Origin: Halomonas sp. CUBES01
GTDB lineage: Bacteria; Pseudomonadota; Gammaproteobacteria; Pseudomonadales; Halomonadaceae
Assembly (NCBI RefSeq): GCF_020991005.1
Contig: NZ_JAJLLW010000002.1
Coordinates: 248,001 to 312,000 of the forward strand
Reading direction: 5' to 3'
DNA length: 64,000 bases
Shown here: positions 52,395 to 61,559 of the stretch, in pieces
How the letters are laid out: the number at the start of each line of letters is the position of its first letter
Position numbering within the stretch: position 1 is the first letter of the stretch
Notes under the pieces: generated by a model
Database searches by the model: none
What the model saw: the letters and a program-made list of their open reading frames with translations, nothing else
What the model was told of the DNA's origin: nothing
Made by a program: the position numbers and the translations under genes

Positions 52395-53441
52395 TTATAT
52401 TGGTGCCTCGGCAGGCGTCGCGCTGTCGTCCTGGTAGACATCCTCGATATCCAGCGTCGAGTGATGGCCCAGCGCGTCGAGGTTGTCTTCCAGCCAGCGG
52501 TCGGCCGCCGCGCGCCCCTGTTCAAACAGATGGCACAGGAAGGGCCATTCGGCGTTGAGCTTGCTGGAAACCGAAAGGTCTTGCAGCGCGCCTTCGCCGC
52601 TGATGCGGTGAAACAGTGCCTGCTGATAGCAGTTCTCGATGCCCTGGGCGTCAAGCACCTGCTTGAGCATGGCGATCATGCGGATTTCCTTTATCAGCGC
52701 CGAGTTGAAGGTAATTTCGTTGAGGCGGTTCATGATGCCCGAGGCGGTGGTCGGGACGGTGTCCCGGCGAATCGGGTTGATCTGCACCAGCAGAATATCT
52801 CGGGCGCTACATTCCTCCATCAGCGGGAACAGCGCCGGATTGCCCATATACCCGCCGTCCCAATAGGCCTCGCCGTCGATGTCAACGGCCTGGAACACAA
52901 ACGGCAGGCAGGCCGATGCCATGACCGCCTCCAGGCTCATCTCCTGGCGGCGGAACACCCGTTGCTTGCCGGTACGCACGTTGGTGGCCGTCACGAACAG
53001 CTTGAGCTGTTCGCAGCGGCGAACTCGGTCAAAGTCGATCCGCTCGGCGAGGATCTCGCGCAGCGGGTTCACGTTCAGCGGGTTGAACTGATACGGCGAG
53101 ACCAGACGGCTCATTAGATCCATGGCGATATAGCCCGGCGAGTGGTCAAGGCTCCAGTTGCCGGTCAGCTTGTCCAGGGGCGTGCGACGAATCGGGCTGG
53201 CCATCCCTGCGCGGCTGACCGCCTGCCAGAAGTCGTGGAGGGCTTCGCGGGCGGTTTCCTTGTCACCGCGGGTCAGGGCGTCGGCCATCACTACGCCGTT
53301 CATCGCCCCGGCGCTGGTGCCGCTGATGCCTTCGATCTCAACGCGGTCATCCGCCAGTAAGCGATCAATGACGCCCCAGGTATAGGCACCGTGGGCGCCG
53401 CCTCCCTGTAAGGCCAGGTCTAACGATTTGGGTTGAACCAT
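52395..53441 (-). CDS. Patatin-like phospholipase
   Basis: A 348-residue acyl hydrolase with a Ser-Asp dyad: oxyanion loop LQGGGAHGAYTWG, nucleophile motif GISGTSAGAMNG, and catalytic Asp in AYWDGGYMGN. No signal peptide is seen from ATG 53441, which has AAGGAGG seven bases upstream, so it is likely cytoplasmic or membrane-associated. A frame from 53495 would add a hydrophobic stretch but has no ribosome site. Substrate unknown; related proteins hydrolyse phospholipids. Confidence 0.9.
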   Translation of the reverse strand: MVQPKSLDLALQGGGAHGAYTWGVIDRLLADDRVEIEGISGTSAGAMNGVVMADALTRGDKETAREALHDFWQAVSRAGMASPIRRTPLDKLTGNWSLDHSPGYIAMDLMSRLVSPYQFNPLNVNPLREILAERIDFDRVRRCEQLKLFVTATNVRTGKQRVFRRQEMSLEAVMASACLPFVFQAVDIDGEAYWDGGYMGNPALFPLMEECSARDILLVQINPIRRDTVPTTASGIMNRLNEITFNSALIKEIRMIAMLKQVLDAQGIENCYQQALFHRISGEGALQDLSVSSKLNAEWPFLCHLFEQGRAAADRWLEDNLDALGHHSTLDIEDVYQDDSATPAEAPI

Positions 53442-53532
53442 TGGCTTGCCTCCTTGCGGTTGGCGGTCAACAAACAGCCAGATGGCTACCAGCATGGCAC
53501 ATCGCGGCTGGAACCGTTATCTTCCGAGCCAT

Positions 53533-54282
53533 TCAGCTATCGTCAGGCCTGTCTGCCATCGGGTAGTGCTGGGCGAGCGACGGTGCATTCGGGCAGTTGA
53601 TCACCTGAGAGGTCGCCAGCCATTCTTGATCCGGGTAGTACGCGAAGACATAGTGGTCGCCCTTCAGGCTGTCGATCAGCGGGTAGGTGACCTCTTCGCG
53701 AACCGCCGGGCAGCCATGGCTGCGCCCTAACCGGCCGGTTTGATCGATGAAGGCCTCGCTGACGTAGTCGGCCCCGTGAATCACGATGGCGCGCTCAAAG
53801 GCGTTATCGTTCACGTTGGCTTCGAGTCCTTCCAGGCGCAGCGAATAGCCGTTGCGGCCGTAATAGCTATTCATTGTCTTGAATAGCCCGATACTTGATT
53901 GATGGCTGTCGGGAACGTTGGAAAAAGTCTCCGCCTGGGCATCGCCGGATCCCTGTCCGTGGGAGACGAGCTCCTGAAACATCAGCTCGTGCTGTGCCAG
54001 ATCGAATACCCAGAGGCGCGGCTCGGTTGACGGTAGCGAGTAATCGATCACGGCCAGGCGCTCGGCATGGGGATCGCGGCAGCTGAGTGCCTGGGCGGCC
54101 AGGCGGAGTGCCTCCGGGCTGGCCCCGGGGGCAAGCTGAAGCAGCTGATGATGCAGAGGCAGAACGCCGTGAGGCGGTGCCGCATTGACCTGACTGAAAA
54201 AGCTGGCAGCGTGAAGCGGTAGGCTCAAAAAGGTGACCGGCAGGCAGACAAGCCATGCACGCGACGAAAAAAGTGGCATCAT
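53533..54282 (-). CDS. Murein L,D-transpeptidase catalytic-domain protein
   Basis: A 249-residue secreted protein: signal peptide (SRAWLVCLPVTFLSLPLHA), then a YkuD_2-type domain with VIDYSLPSTEPRLWVFDL, AIVIHGADYVSEAF and the active-site stretch GRSHGCPAVRE, whose Cys would be the nucleophile. Such enzymes act on peptidoglycan cross-links or attached proteins. It is divergent from a second L,D-transpeptidase gene, 110 bases away, and the pair may be co-regulated. Confidence 0.88.
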   Translation of the reverse strand: MMPLFSSRAWLVCLPVTFLSLPLHAASFFSQVNAAPPHGVLPLHHQLLQLAPGASPEALRLAAQALSCRDPHAERLAVIDYSLPSTEPRLWVFDLAQHELMFQELVSHGQGSGDAQAETFSNVPDSHQSSIGLFKTMNSYYGRNGYSLRLEGLEANVNDNAFERAIVIHGADYVSEAFIDQTGRLGRSHGCPAVREEVTYPLIDSLKGDHYVFAYYPDQEWLATSQVINCPNAPSLAQHYPMADRPDDS

Positions 54283-54392
54283 ATAGGTTCATCCTGCAGC
54301 TAGCACGCGGTGGGGCCGGCGCCAACCGGCTATTATCACAAAGGAAGTACACCGCATTGTCGGGGCGATCATAGTAACGCAAGGAGAGGTCA

Positions 54393-56030
54393 ATGAACGA
54401 GCGGCAGCCATTAAGACAATGGGCGATAGGGGTGGCGCTTTGCCTGAGCGCGGGCGTGGTCGGTAGTGCCGTGGCCGAGACCGAAACCTCGGCGCCGCTG
54501 CGCGAGGCGCTGGAAGCGCAAGTGACCGAAAGCGATCAACACCTGCCCGTCGAGCGCTTTTACGCGCACCGCGACTACCAGCCGGTGTGGACGAGCTCGG
54601 CAAGCGTGGGGGCGCTGGTCGCGGGGCTTGACGACCTGGTGCAGGACGGGATCCATCCGGATCACTATGCGGCCGGGTCGTTGATGGCAGGATTTGAACG
54701 TAGCCAGGCAGCCGGAGCATCGGCCCAGGTCGCCTTTGAACTGCGGGCAAGCCGGGCGCTGCTGCAGGCACTTGATGACCTGAACCGCGGGCGATTGAAC
54801 CCTCGGCTGTTAAGCAGTCAGTGGGATGGCGAGCGGCCAGCGCGTGGCTACTCGATGGCGCGGGTGGTCGAGGCGGTCAATCAGATGGATATTGCGGCCG
54901 CGCTGGATCAGGCGCGTCCTGATACGCCGGCGTATCGCCAGCTAAAGGCGGCCTATGCCGACTTCCAGTCGCGTGCCTCCCAGTCCAGCGTGCCCTACCT
55001 GGGTCGGCGTGAGGAATCGTTGCGGCTGGGGGATCGGCATGACGATGTGCTCACCTTGCGTCGCCGGCTGACGCACTGGGGCGAAGCGCATCTACTGGCG
55101 GCGAACCCCGAGGCTTATCCGCACATCGACGCCAATGCCCCGGATCAGCGTGAGTTTGACGCGCCGCTGGCCGCGGCGGTCAAGCGTTTCCAGCGTCGTC
55201 ATCTGCTCCAGGAGGATGGCGTCGTCGGCGAGCAGACACGTCGTGCGCTCAACGTGCCGCTGTCTTCACGGGCCGATCAGCTCAGGGTCAATCTTGAACG
55301 CGCCCGCTGGATGGGCGCCCAATCGGATGCGGCGCCGAGCGCGTGGGTCGACCTGGCGGGCTACCGGCTGCATTACACAAGGCCCAACGGCGAGCACTGG
55401 CAGACTCGCGTTATCGTGGGGACACCGCGGCGTGCGACCCCGGTGATACACTCGGCGATCACCCATCTGACCGTTAACCCAAGCTGGACGATTCCGCCGA
55501 CGATTCTGCGCGAGGATGTCCTTCCCCGGGTGCGCGATGATGTCGGTTATCTCGCCGACGAGAACATCCAGGTCGTTGATTTTTCGGGTAACCCAGTGGC
55601 GGCCGAGACAGTCGACTGGGAGCGGCCGGGGAATATCATGCTGCGTCAGGTGGCGGGCAGTGCCAACCCGCTGGGGCGCGTGGTGGTGCGCTTCCCCAAC
55701 AACCACATGATCTACCTGCACGACACGCCTGCCCAGGGGCTCTTTCAGCGGCACCGGCGCGCGCTGAGCTCGGGCTGTGTCAGGGTGGAGGGTGTTACCC
55801 ATTTTGCCCAGCTGTTGCTCCGGGATACCGGCAGTTCGGCGCAGCTGTCGCGCCTGATGGCCAGCCGTGGCAATGACCACCAGGTAAGCTTGCCCCGGCG
55901 CGTGCCGATTGCGCTGCATTATTTGACCGCCTGGCCCAACGCCCAGGGCGAGATCGAATTCCGCCCGGATATCTACGGCCACGATGCCAAGGTAGACGCG
56001 GCGCTTAGTCAGCGTCGGCTATCCGGTTGA
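54393..56030 (+). CDS. L,D-transpeptidase of the YcbB/LdtD type
   Basis: A 545-residue periplasmic enzyme forming 3-3 cross-links in peptidoglycan. Signal peptide (WAIGVALCLSAGVVGSAVAE), a scaffold domain (YQPVWTSSASVGALVAGLDDLVQDGIHPDHY), a peptidoglycan-binding domain near 205-290 (LRLGDRHDDVLTLRRRL ... VKRFQRRHLLQEDGVVGEQTRRALN), and the catalytic domain to the end with MIYLHDTPAQGLF and SSGCVRVEG (catalytic Cys). The domain order matches E. coli LdtD. Confidence 0.92.
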   Translation: MNERQPLRQWAIGVALCLSAGVVGSAVAETETSAPLREALEAQVTESDQHLPVERFYAHRDYQPVWTSSASVGALVAGLDDLVQDGIHPDHYAAGSLMAGFERSQAAGASAQVAFELRASRALLQALDDLNRGRLNPRLLSSQWDGERPARGYSMARVVEAVNQMDIAAALDQARPDTPAYRQLKAAYADFQSRASQSSVPYLGRREESLRLGDRHDDVLTLRRRLTHWGEAHLLAANPEAYPHIDANAPDQREFDAPLAAAVKRFQRRHLLQEDGVVGEQTRRALNVPLSSRADQLRVNLERARWMGAQSDAAPSAWVDLAGYRLHYTRPNGEHWQTRVIVGTPRRATPVIHSAITHLTVNPSWTIPPTILREDVLPRVRDDVGYLADENIQVVDFSGNPVAAETVDWERPGNIMLRQVAGSANPLGRVVVRFPNNHMIYLHDTPAQGLFQRHRRALSSGCVRVEGVTHFAQLLLRDTGSSAQLSRLMASRGNDHQVSLPRRVPIALHYLTAWPNAQGEIEFRPDIYGHDAKVDAALSQRRLSG

Positions 56031-56054
56031 GCGGCACCCGCGCGGCCGACATAA

Positions 56055-56085
56055 AAAAGCGCCACTTCCAAGAAGTGGCGCTTTT
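56055..56085. terminator. Terminator between the L,D-transpeptidase and M23 genes
   Basis: Perfect arms AAAAGCGCCACTTC and GAAGTGGCGCTTTT with a CAA loop. The A-rich left and T-rich right ends make it work in both directions for the convergent genes. Confidence 0.93.
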
Positions 56086-56111
56086 CTAGTTATCGCAGGG
56101 CGCTGTGATAG

Positions 56112-57833
56112 TTACTCGTCAGCGTCCGCGGCGTCGTTATCGACCAGGCTGATGGTGCCGGTTTCACCGCTTTCCAGTGCGGCCAGCATGGGAGCCGCCT
56201 GGCGCTGAAACGCCACCAGGGTGTCACCGTCGAGGCTGGTGTTTTCGGGCAGCTCCACGGTCATGGCGTTCACCGGGGAGTTGTTGACGATGACTTCGTA
56301 ATGCAGATGGGGGCCGGTGCTGCGGCCGGAGTTGCCTGAAAGCGCGATACGCTCACCCATCTCGACCCGCTCGCCCTGGCTGACCAGCGGCTTGGAGAGA
56401 TGCAGGTAGCGCGTGCGGTAGCCGTTATCGTGACGAATGACGATGTAGCGTCCGGCGGCGTAATGGTTGGCAACCTTTTCGACCCGTCCCGAGGCAGGCG
56501 CCGTGACGGGCGAGCCGATCGGCATGGCAAAGTCGGTGCCGTTATGCGGGCTAATGCGTCCGGTAACCGGGTGTTTGCGGCGGGGGTTGAAGCCTGAACT
56601 CAAGCGGTAGTTGCCTTCGAAGGGGCGACGCGCAAACGCCGGATCCAGGCTGCTGCCATCCGGTGTATAAAATTTATCGTCGGTGGCATTGCGCACGACA
56701 GTCAAGTTCATGCGTTCGCCTTGGTACTTAACTGCCAGAACGCGCGAATCCAGCGTTTCGCCGTCGATCATATCGGATTCGACCAGCACTTGAAAGCGAT
56801 CGCCGCGACGGCTATCGCGGCGAAAATCGAGTTTTTTCTGGAGCAGGAGGGTCAGTGCCGTGACGGCGCCACTGTCGAGACCCGTCGACTGGGCTGAACG
56901 CGCAAAGCTGCCGCTGACGGTGCCGGCGTACATGCGCTGCACGGGCTCGCCATGGCGTTCTATCCCGGTAATGGCGAACTGATCGTTCTCGCGCTCGATC
57001 AGCACTCCTTCGCGGGTATTCTTCATCATGCGCAGCGACAGCAGGCGGCCTTCTTTGTCCAACTGATAGTCGAAGCTGTGCCCGGCGCGCCAGTGGGTCA
57101 GCATCCTGGGATCAGGGACGTCGTCGAGCAGTCGAAGCGCTTCACTGTATCCCAGACCCAACTGATTCTGCGCCAGTACGGCGAAGGTTTCGCCGGACTC
57201 GACGATGTGGGTTTCCCACTCGGGCACGAACGTCTCTTCAGCCGCGAGTTCCAGGTCGAGGAAGGACACATCGCCAAACAGGTCGGCGCCATAATCTTCA
57301 TAGGACGTGGCGTCGGCAGTGGCATCGGCCAACTGCGTGGCGGGAGCGTGGTCGACGTCCAGCATGCCGCTGGTCAAGGTGCCCACGACAACGGCCATGT
57401 GCAGAGCGCCGTCGTTCAACGTGCTGTTCTCAACCGTGTCGGTGTCAAGAGTAGGTGAAAGAACGCTCGCTGCTTGAACCTCGATATCGGCTTCAGCGCC
57501 GTCAATAACGTCGAGGTCGACAATTTCGGTTGCCTTGAGCTCGCTAAGGGGGATGTTTTCCCGGGTAGCGTCGAGGGCGCGGGAGGCGCGGTCAATGGCA
57601 TCGGCGACAGGCGTTCGTTGTTTATTCAGAGAAGGAACGCCCGGCGTGGAATCGCTTGGTAGGGGAACCAGAACGCTTTCCATTGACGCATCGGGTTGGC
57701 TCAGGTCGTGATATGTCGTGATTAGTTTTTGTGTGCCCAGCACGGTAACCATGGTGGCTACGGGTAACAGTAACAATTTGTGCGTGCGGGGCAGCGAATG
57801 AAGGATTCGCAACATGGGTAAATGGGCCGCCAA
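56112..57833 (-). CDS. M23-family peptidoglycan endopeptidase (MepM-like)
   Basis: A 573-residue membrane-anchored zinc endopeptidase that opens cross-links to allow cell-wall growth. An N-terminal helix (LLLLPVATMVTVLG) is followed by a low-complexity linker rich in Asp, Thr and Ala (about 60-195). A LysM/OapA-like part follows (HIVESGETFAVLAQNQLGLGYSEALRLL), then a Csd3-type domain and the peptidase with HNGTDFAMP and HLHYEV zinc motifs. ATG 57815 (MLRILHSLP) may be the true start. The acidic linker suits a halophile periplasm. Confidence 0.9.
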   Translation of the reverse strand: MAAHLPMLRILHSLPRTHKLLLLPVATMVTVLGTQKLITTYHDLSQPDASMESVLVPLPSDSTPGVPSLNKQRTPVADAIDRASRALDATRENIPLSELKATEIVDLDVIDGAEADIEVQAASVLSPTLDTDTVENSTLNDGALHMAVVVGTLTSGMLDVDHAPATQLADATADATSYEDYGADLFGDVSFLDLELAAEETFVPEWETHIVESGETFAVLAQNQLGLGYSEALRLLDDVPDPRMLTHWRAGHSFDYQLDKEGRLLSLRMMKNTREGVLIERENDQFAITGIERHGEPVQRMYAGTVSGSFARSAQSTGLDSGAVTALTLLLQKKLDFRRDSRRGDRFQVLVESDMIDGETLDSRVLAVKYQGERMNLTVVRNATDDKFYTPDGSSLDPAFARRPFEGNYRLSSGFNPRRKHPVTGRISPHNGTDFAMPIGSPVTAPASGRVEKVANHYAAGRYIVIRHDNGYRTRYLHLSKPLVSQGERVEMGERIALSGNSGRSTGPHLHYEVIVNNSPVNAMTVELPENTSLDGDTLVAFQRQAAPMLAALESGETGTISLVDNDAADADE

Positions 57834-58150
57834 TTTCGTGATTTAAAAGTAACTAAAGCGAATAAACCCATGAACCATAACCCATGATAGCGGGGGTTCC
57901 TAGACTGTATGTCCATCCATAAAATGAACTTACGCCTAATGACGCATGCACCAGACCGGCGTTACGGATTTTTGAACACTGTTTGCTAATAAATGTAATG
58001 GCAGGCGTTCGTCATCTTTGCCCATCAACACAATGACTGCGCAGATTAGTTAGTTCGGGGTACGGTAATCAAGCACAAATGCTGGCATTCTAGAGGGGTT
58101 TTTCGAATGTTTAGCGGATTGTTTCGCTGTTTTGCGTCGAGGAAATCGAA
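57834..58150. other. Intergenic region between divergent M23 and LysR genes
   Basis: 317 bases without a gene. It should contain both promoters. I see no clear operator, hairpin or near-consensus promoter here. Confidence 0.6.
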
Positions 58151-59065
58151 ATGTCTCGGGTAACACTTGCACAGTGGCAGATGCTTGCCGCCGTGGTTGA
58201 CCATGGAGGGTTTGCTCGGGCCGCCGAGGCCGTGCATAAAAGCCCCTCAACGCTGAACCACGCGGTACACAAGCTGGAAGAGCAGTTAGGGGTTCAGGTA
58301 CTGGAACCGGTGGGCCGTCAGGTGCGCTTGACCGAAGCAGGGGAGCTGCTGCTGCGTCGGGCGCGTCAGCTGATCGAGAGTGCCGAATCCCTTGAAGACG
58401 TCGCCTCGCGGCTTGCGGCGGGCCTCGAAGCCGAAGTGGTGCTGGCGATCGACCAGGTATTTCCCGCCGCGGCCCAGGCAAAAGCGTTGGAGCGGTTTTC
58501 GGAAACCTACCCCCAGGTGCGTGTGCAACTGTTTGAAAGCGTATTAAATGGCGGTACTGAAATGCTTTACGATGGCCGCGCCGATCTGGTGATCTCCGGC
58601 ATCGAAGCCCAGGGATTTCTTGGTGAGCCGCTGGTGATGGTCAGATTCGTGGCGGTTGCTCACCCGTCGCACGCGCTTCACCGGCTGGGCCGGTCACTGG
58701 ATTTGCGCGACCTTGCCCAGCATCGTCAACTGGTGGTGCGCGATTCGGCCCAGCGTCAATCCACCAATGCCGGATGGCTCAAAGCCGAGCAGCGCTGGAC
58801 GGTGAGCCATCTCAATACCTCCCTCGATATGCTCAAGCGCGGCCTGGGGTTTGCCTGGATGCCGGAAACGCGCATTGCCGAAGAGCTAGGCGACGGGCGG
58901 CTCAAGCCGCTTCCGCTGACAGCCGGCAGCATCCGTGAAGTCCCCGTCCAGTTGATTTTCCGCGATCAGGATCGGGCGGGGCCGGCTGCGCATGCCATGG
59001 CCTCGGCGCTCCGCCAGGCGGTGCGCGAGTGCGCCCCCGAAGATTCGATTGTGTCGAATGAATAG
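58151..59065 (+). CDS. LysR-family transcriptional regulator
   Basis: A 304-residue LysR regulator. The N-terminal helix-turn-helix is LAAVVDHGGFARAAEAVHKSPSTLNHAVHKLEEQLGVQVLEPVGRQVRLTEAG. An effector-binding domain runs from about residue 90, with MLKRGLGFAWMPETRIAEEL near the end. The usual Ser in the recognition helix (QPAVS) is SPSTLN here. It is followed after 75 bases by a glutathionyl-hydroquinone reductase gene, a plausible target. Confidence 0.92.
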   Translation: MSRVTLAQWQMLAAVVDHGGFARAAEAVHKSPSTLNHAVHKLEEQLGVQVLEPVGRQVRLTEAGELLLRRARQLIESAESLEDVASRLAAGLEAEVVLAIDQVFPAAAQAKALERFSETYPQVRVQLFESVLNGGTEMLYDGRADLVISGIEAQGFLGEPLVMVRFVAVAHPSHALHRLGRSLDLRDLAQHRQLVVRDSAQRQSTNAGWLKAEQRWTVSHLNTSLDMLKRGLGFAWMPETRIAEELGDGRLKPLPLTAGSIREVPVQLIFRDQDRAGPAAHAMASALRQAVRECAPEDSIVSNE

Positions 59066-59140
59066 CGGTAAAACATCCGCTTGAGTCGGGTGGCCTCTGG
59101 CGTATGCTTACCCAACGCTAACGCTTTGAGGAGAGGCTAT

Positions 59141-60136
59141 ATGGGCTTGTTGATTGAAGGAAAATGGCACGACCAGTGGTACGACACGAAGAAGCATGGC
59201 GGAGAATTTGTCCGCGAATCCGCCCAACTGCGCGACTGGGTGGGTGACAACCCTGACGCCGAAGGCCGCTGCCATCCCGCCGAGCACGACCGCTACCACC
59301 TCTATGTATCGCTTGCCTGTCCCTGGGCGCACCGTGCTCTGATCATGCGAACGCTCAAGGGGCTTGATGCGGTGATTGGCACCTCTCACGTTAGTCCACT
59401 GATGCTCGATCAGGGGTGGACTTACCACCAGGACGAAGGATCCAGCGGCGATCTCGTCAACGGCGTCGAGTATCATCATCAGCTCTATACCATGACGGAT
59501 CCCGGCTATACGGGGCGTGTCACCGTTCCCGTACTTTGGGACAAGCATCGCAATGCCATCGTCAATAACGAATCCGCCGATCTGGTGCGCATACTCAACG
59601 ATGCCTTCGATGAGCTGACCGGCAATGATCTGGATTTTTATCCTGCCGACCTGCGCGATGTGATCGACGAGGTCAATGCCGACGTCTATGACCATATCAA
59701 CAACGGCGTTTATAAATCAGGCTTTGCCACCGAGCAGCACGTCTACGAAAAGCATGTGCGCGCACTTTTCGACGCCCTGGAGCGTATGGAGAAACGCCTG
59801 GGTGAGCATCGCTATCTGGCGGGGGAGTGGCTCACCGAGGCGGATATTCGGCTGTTCACCACTTTGATACGCTTCGATGCCGTGTATTACGGGCACTTCA
59901 AGTGCAACGTGAAGCGCATCGAGGATTTCCCCAACCTGGCCAACTACGTGCGCGAGCTTTATCAATGGCCGGGCGTGGCGGAAACGGTCAACATGGATCA
60001 CATCAAGCGCCACTACTACTACAGCCACGATACCATCAACCCCACGCGTATCGTGCCGGTAGGGCCGGCGCTGGATCTCGGTCGTTCCCATGATCGCGAG
60101 CGACTGCCAGGCAAGGGTATCCGTCGCAAAGCCTGA
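59141..60136 (+). CDS. Glutathionyl-hydroquinone reductase (YqjG/ECM4-like)
   Basis: A 331-residue Xi-class glutathione transferase that removes glutathione from glutathionyl-hydroquinones. Catalytic Cys60 is in SLACPWAHR, the family hallmark. GEFVRESAQLRDWV at the start, PVLWDKHRNAIVNNESADLVRILN and LAGEWLTEADIRLFTTLIRFDAVYYGHFKCN further on are typical. ATG 59141 has GAGGAGAGG upstream; a frame from 59081 has no support. Confidence 0.94.
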   Translation: MGLLIEGKWHDQWYDTKKHGGEFVRESAQLRDWVGDNPDAEGRCHPAEHDRYHLYVSLACPWAHRALIMRTLKGLDAVIGTSHVSPLMLDQGWTYHQDEGSSGDLVNGVEYHHQLYTMTDPGYTGRVTVPVLWDKHRNAIVNNESADLVRILNDAFDELTGNDLDFYPADLRDVIDEVNADVYDHINNGVYKSGFATEQHVYEKHVRALFDALERMEKRLGEHRYLAGEWLTEADIRLFTTLIRFDAVYYGHFKCNVKRIEDFPNLANYVRELYQWPGVAETVNMDHIKRHYYYSHDTINPTRIVPVGPALDLGRSHDRERLPGKGIRRKA

Positions 60137-60156
60137 ACCGACCGTCAGACACCAAA

Positions 60157-60176
60157 AAGCCACCTTGCGGTGGCTT
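60157..60176 (+). terminator. Terminator after the glutathione transferase gene
   Basis: Perfect arms AAGCCACC and GGTGGCTT with a TTGC loop, followed by CTTGT. It is also usable by the convergent PRC-barrel gene, whose minus strand gives TTTTT after the stem. Confidence 0.85.
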
Positions 60177-60228
60177 CTTGTCGTTATCCCTTAACGGTTA
60201 AGGGATCAGCGATATAAAGATGAAGGCG

Positions 60229-60726
60229 CTACTCTTCAATCGCTTCATCGTCAGGGTTGATGGCCTCGCGTGTGGACTGCCAAGCGCTTTCTACCCCTTC
60301 TTCAGTGCTTTCCCAGGCATCCCTGGCATTCGCCTTGGTCTGTTCCCACCAGTCACGATCATAGGTCGGGAAGGATTTGACTTCATCTTCAGAGGCGTTG
60401 ACCAGAATCCGATGTTCGGTGTCGTCACCGTCGGTATCGGTTTCCAGGCTGAAGTAGTCGGTATCGACGACGATTTCACGTCCGCCCAGGCCCAGCACGG
60501 AGCCGCTTTCCACGACCAGCGCGCTGACTTTCATGTCTTCGTTCAGCAGAATATCGTCGACGTCGCCAATTTCTTCATTGGTATCGCCTTCGAGATACAC
60601 GGTCGCATCCATGATGTCATCGGCGGAATACATGCCCTGAGGCCCGTCCGAGGCAGCGTTGGCATGAAAGGCAACGCTGCTTAGCAGGGCGGCACTGACA
60701 GCGGTGGTGATGATTGATTTACGCAT
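60229..60726 (-). CDS. Secreted PRC-barrel-like acidic protein
   Basis: A 165-residue protein with a signal peptide (KSIITTAVSAALLSSVAFHANA) and a PRC-barrel-like domain: MYSADDIMDATVYLEGDTNEEIGDVDDILLNEDMKVSALVVESG. A highly acidic helical tail ends it (DAWESTEEGVESAWQSTREAINPDDEAIEE). PRC-barrel proteins are often stress- or envelope-associated; the role is unknown. ATG 60726 has AAGGAGAG upstream; the longer frame to 60954 lacks a ribosome site. Confidence 0.88.
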   Translation of the reverse strand: MRKSIITTAVSAALLSSVAFHANAASDGPQGMYSADDIMDATVYLEGDTNEEIGDVDDILLNEDMKVSALVVESGSVLGLGGREIVVDTDYFSLETDTDGDDTEHRILVNASEDEVKSFPTYDRDWWEQTKANARDAWESTEEGVESAWQSTREAINPDDEAIEE

Positions 60727-60835
60727 AGCGTCTCTCCTTGTGGCTACGATGCTCAATGTGCATGTATCGCTGTGTCGCGATAGGTGACATTGAGAGAAAT
60801 AAATAAAATTACCGGCGTGTAGAGGCAACGCGCGG

Positions 60836-61033
60836 CTATAAAGCGTTTGCCCACTCGTCGGCCTTGCGCTCGGCTTCCTCCCTGACCAGGCCGTATTTTT
60901 GCTGAAGCTTGCCCACCAGCTGTTCGCGCTTACCACCGATCTGATCCAGCTCATCGTCGGTAAGTTCGCCCCAGCTGGCGCGTGCCTTGCCCTTCATTTC
61001 AGTCCATCGACCTTCGACTTGATCCCAGTTCAT
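60836..61033 (-). CDS. CsbD-family stress protein
   Basis: A 65-residue hydrophilic protein with the CsbD/YjbJ pattern: MNWDQVEGRWTEMKGKARASWGELTDDELDQIGGKREQLVGKLQQKYG. Members accumulate in general stress responses and are thought to be largely disordered or helical; the mechanism is unknown. A ribosome site (AAAGGAG) precedes the ATG. Together with the PRC-barrel protein it suggests an envelope/osmotic stress pair on one strand. Confidence 0.93.
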   Translation of the reverse strand: MNWDQVEGRWTEMKGKARASWGELTDDELDQIGGKREQLVGKLQQKYGLVREEAERKADEWANAL

Positions 61034-61559
61034 CGAACCACTCCTTTGAGGTGCCTTTGAATTGATAGGCGACTATCAGGCTAGTTGAAATACGTTGCGG
61101 TGCAAGGAAGCTCGTCCAAAAAAGCCGCTGAAACCACTGGTCAGCCATCAGTTGCAGTGTTAGGATGCGCGCTCCTCGCATGTGTTGACCCCTCCATCAC
61201 GACGATAAGCGTTTGCCTGCGTAGCCACGAGTCATTGTCAAGTCATTGCTCGCTACCCGGAAACGTTTGCTGGAACATCTCCCTGTTGGCAGATGTTCGC
61301 TGCTGTGAAGATGGCGCGCCTCCAGCATTTCACCAAACGGGTGAAATCGGCGCAGTAAGGTCGCCACGGCGGATTGAGTCACTTAAGGGTGAGCGATCCG
61401 GATGCTAGGTGCGACCGGCGTCTCCGACTCCACTGATGACGATATCCGCGCTGCGGATCGATGTTCTTTGATGCTGCTTACTTGATGCGCATCATTGACC
61501 GAGTCAGAGACGCTTACGATGTTTTTTGCCGGCACAACCGGCCTACCAAGGTGTGATTA
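61034..61559. other. Hairpin-rich intergenic region before the DEAD-box helicase
   Basis: 526 bases with no credible gene. Four perfect inverted repeats stand on the helicase strand: GAACATCT/AGATGTTC (61273-61298), ATTTCACC/GGTGAAAT (61327-61347), ATCCGC/GCGGAT (61444-61458) and GCCGG/CCGGC (61528-61542). A GTCATTG direct repeat lies near 61230-61247. It may hold a long structured 5' leader, or a small RNA, besides the csbD promoter. Confidence 0.5.

Noticed and set aside
61085..61408. A 107-codon plus-strand frame in the gap before the helicase
   Set aside because: No ribosome site, cysteine-rich without pattern, and it spans two perfect hairpins, which is more consistent with non-coding DNA.
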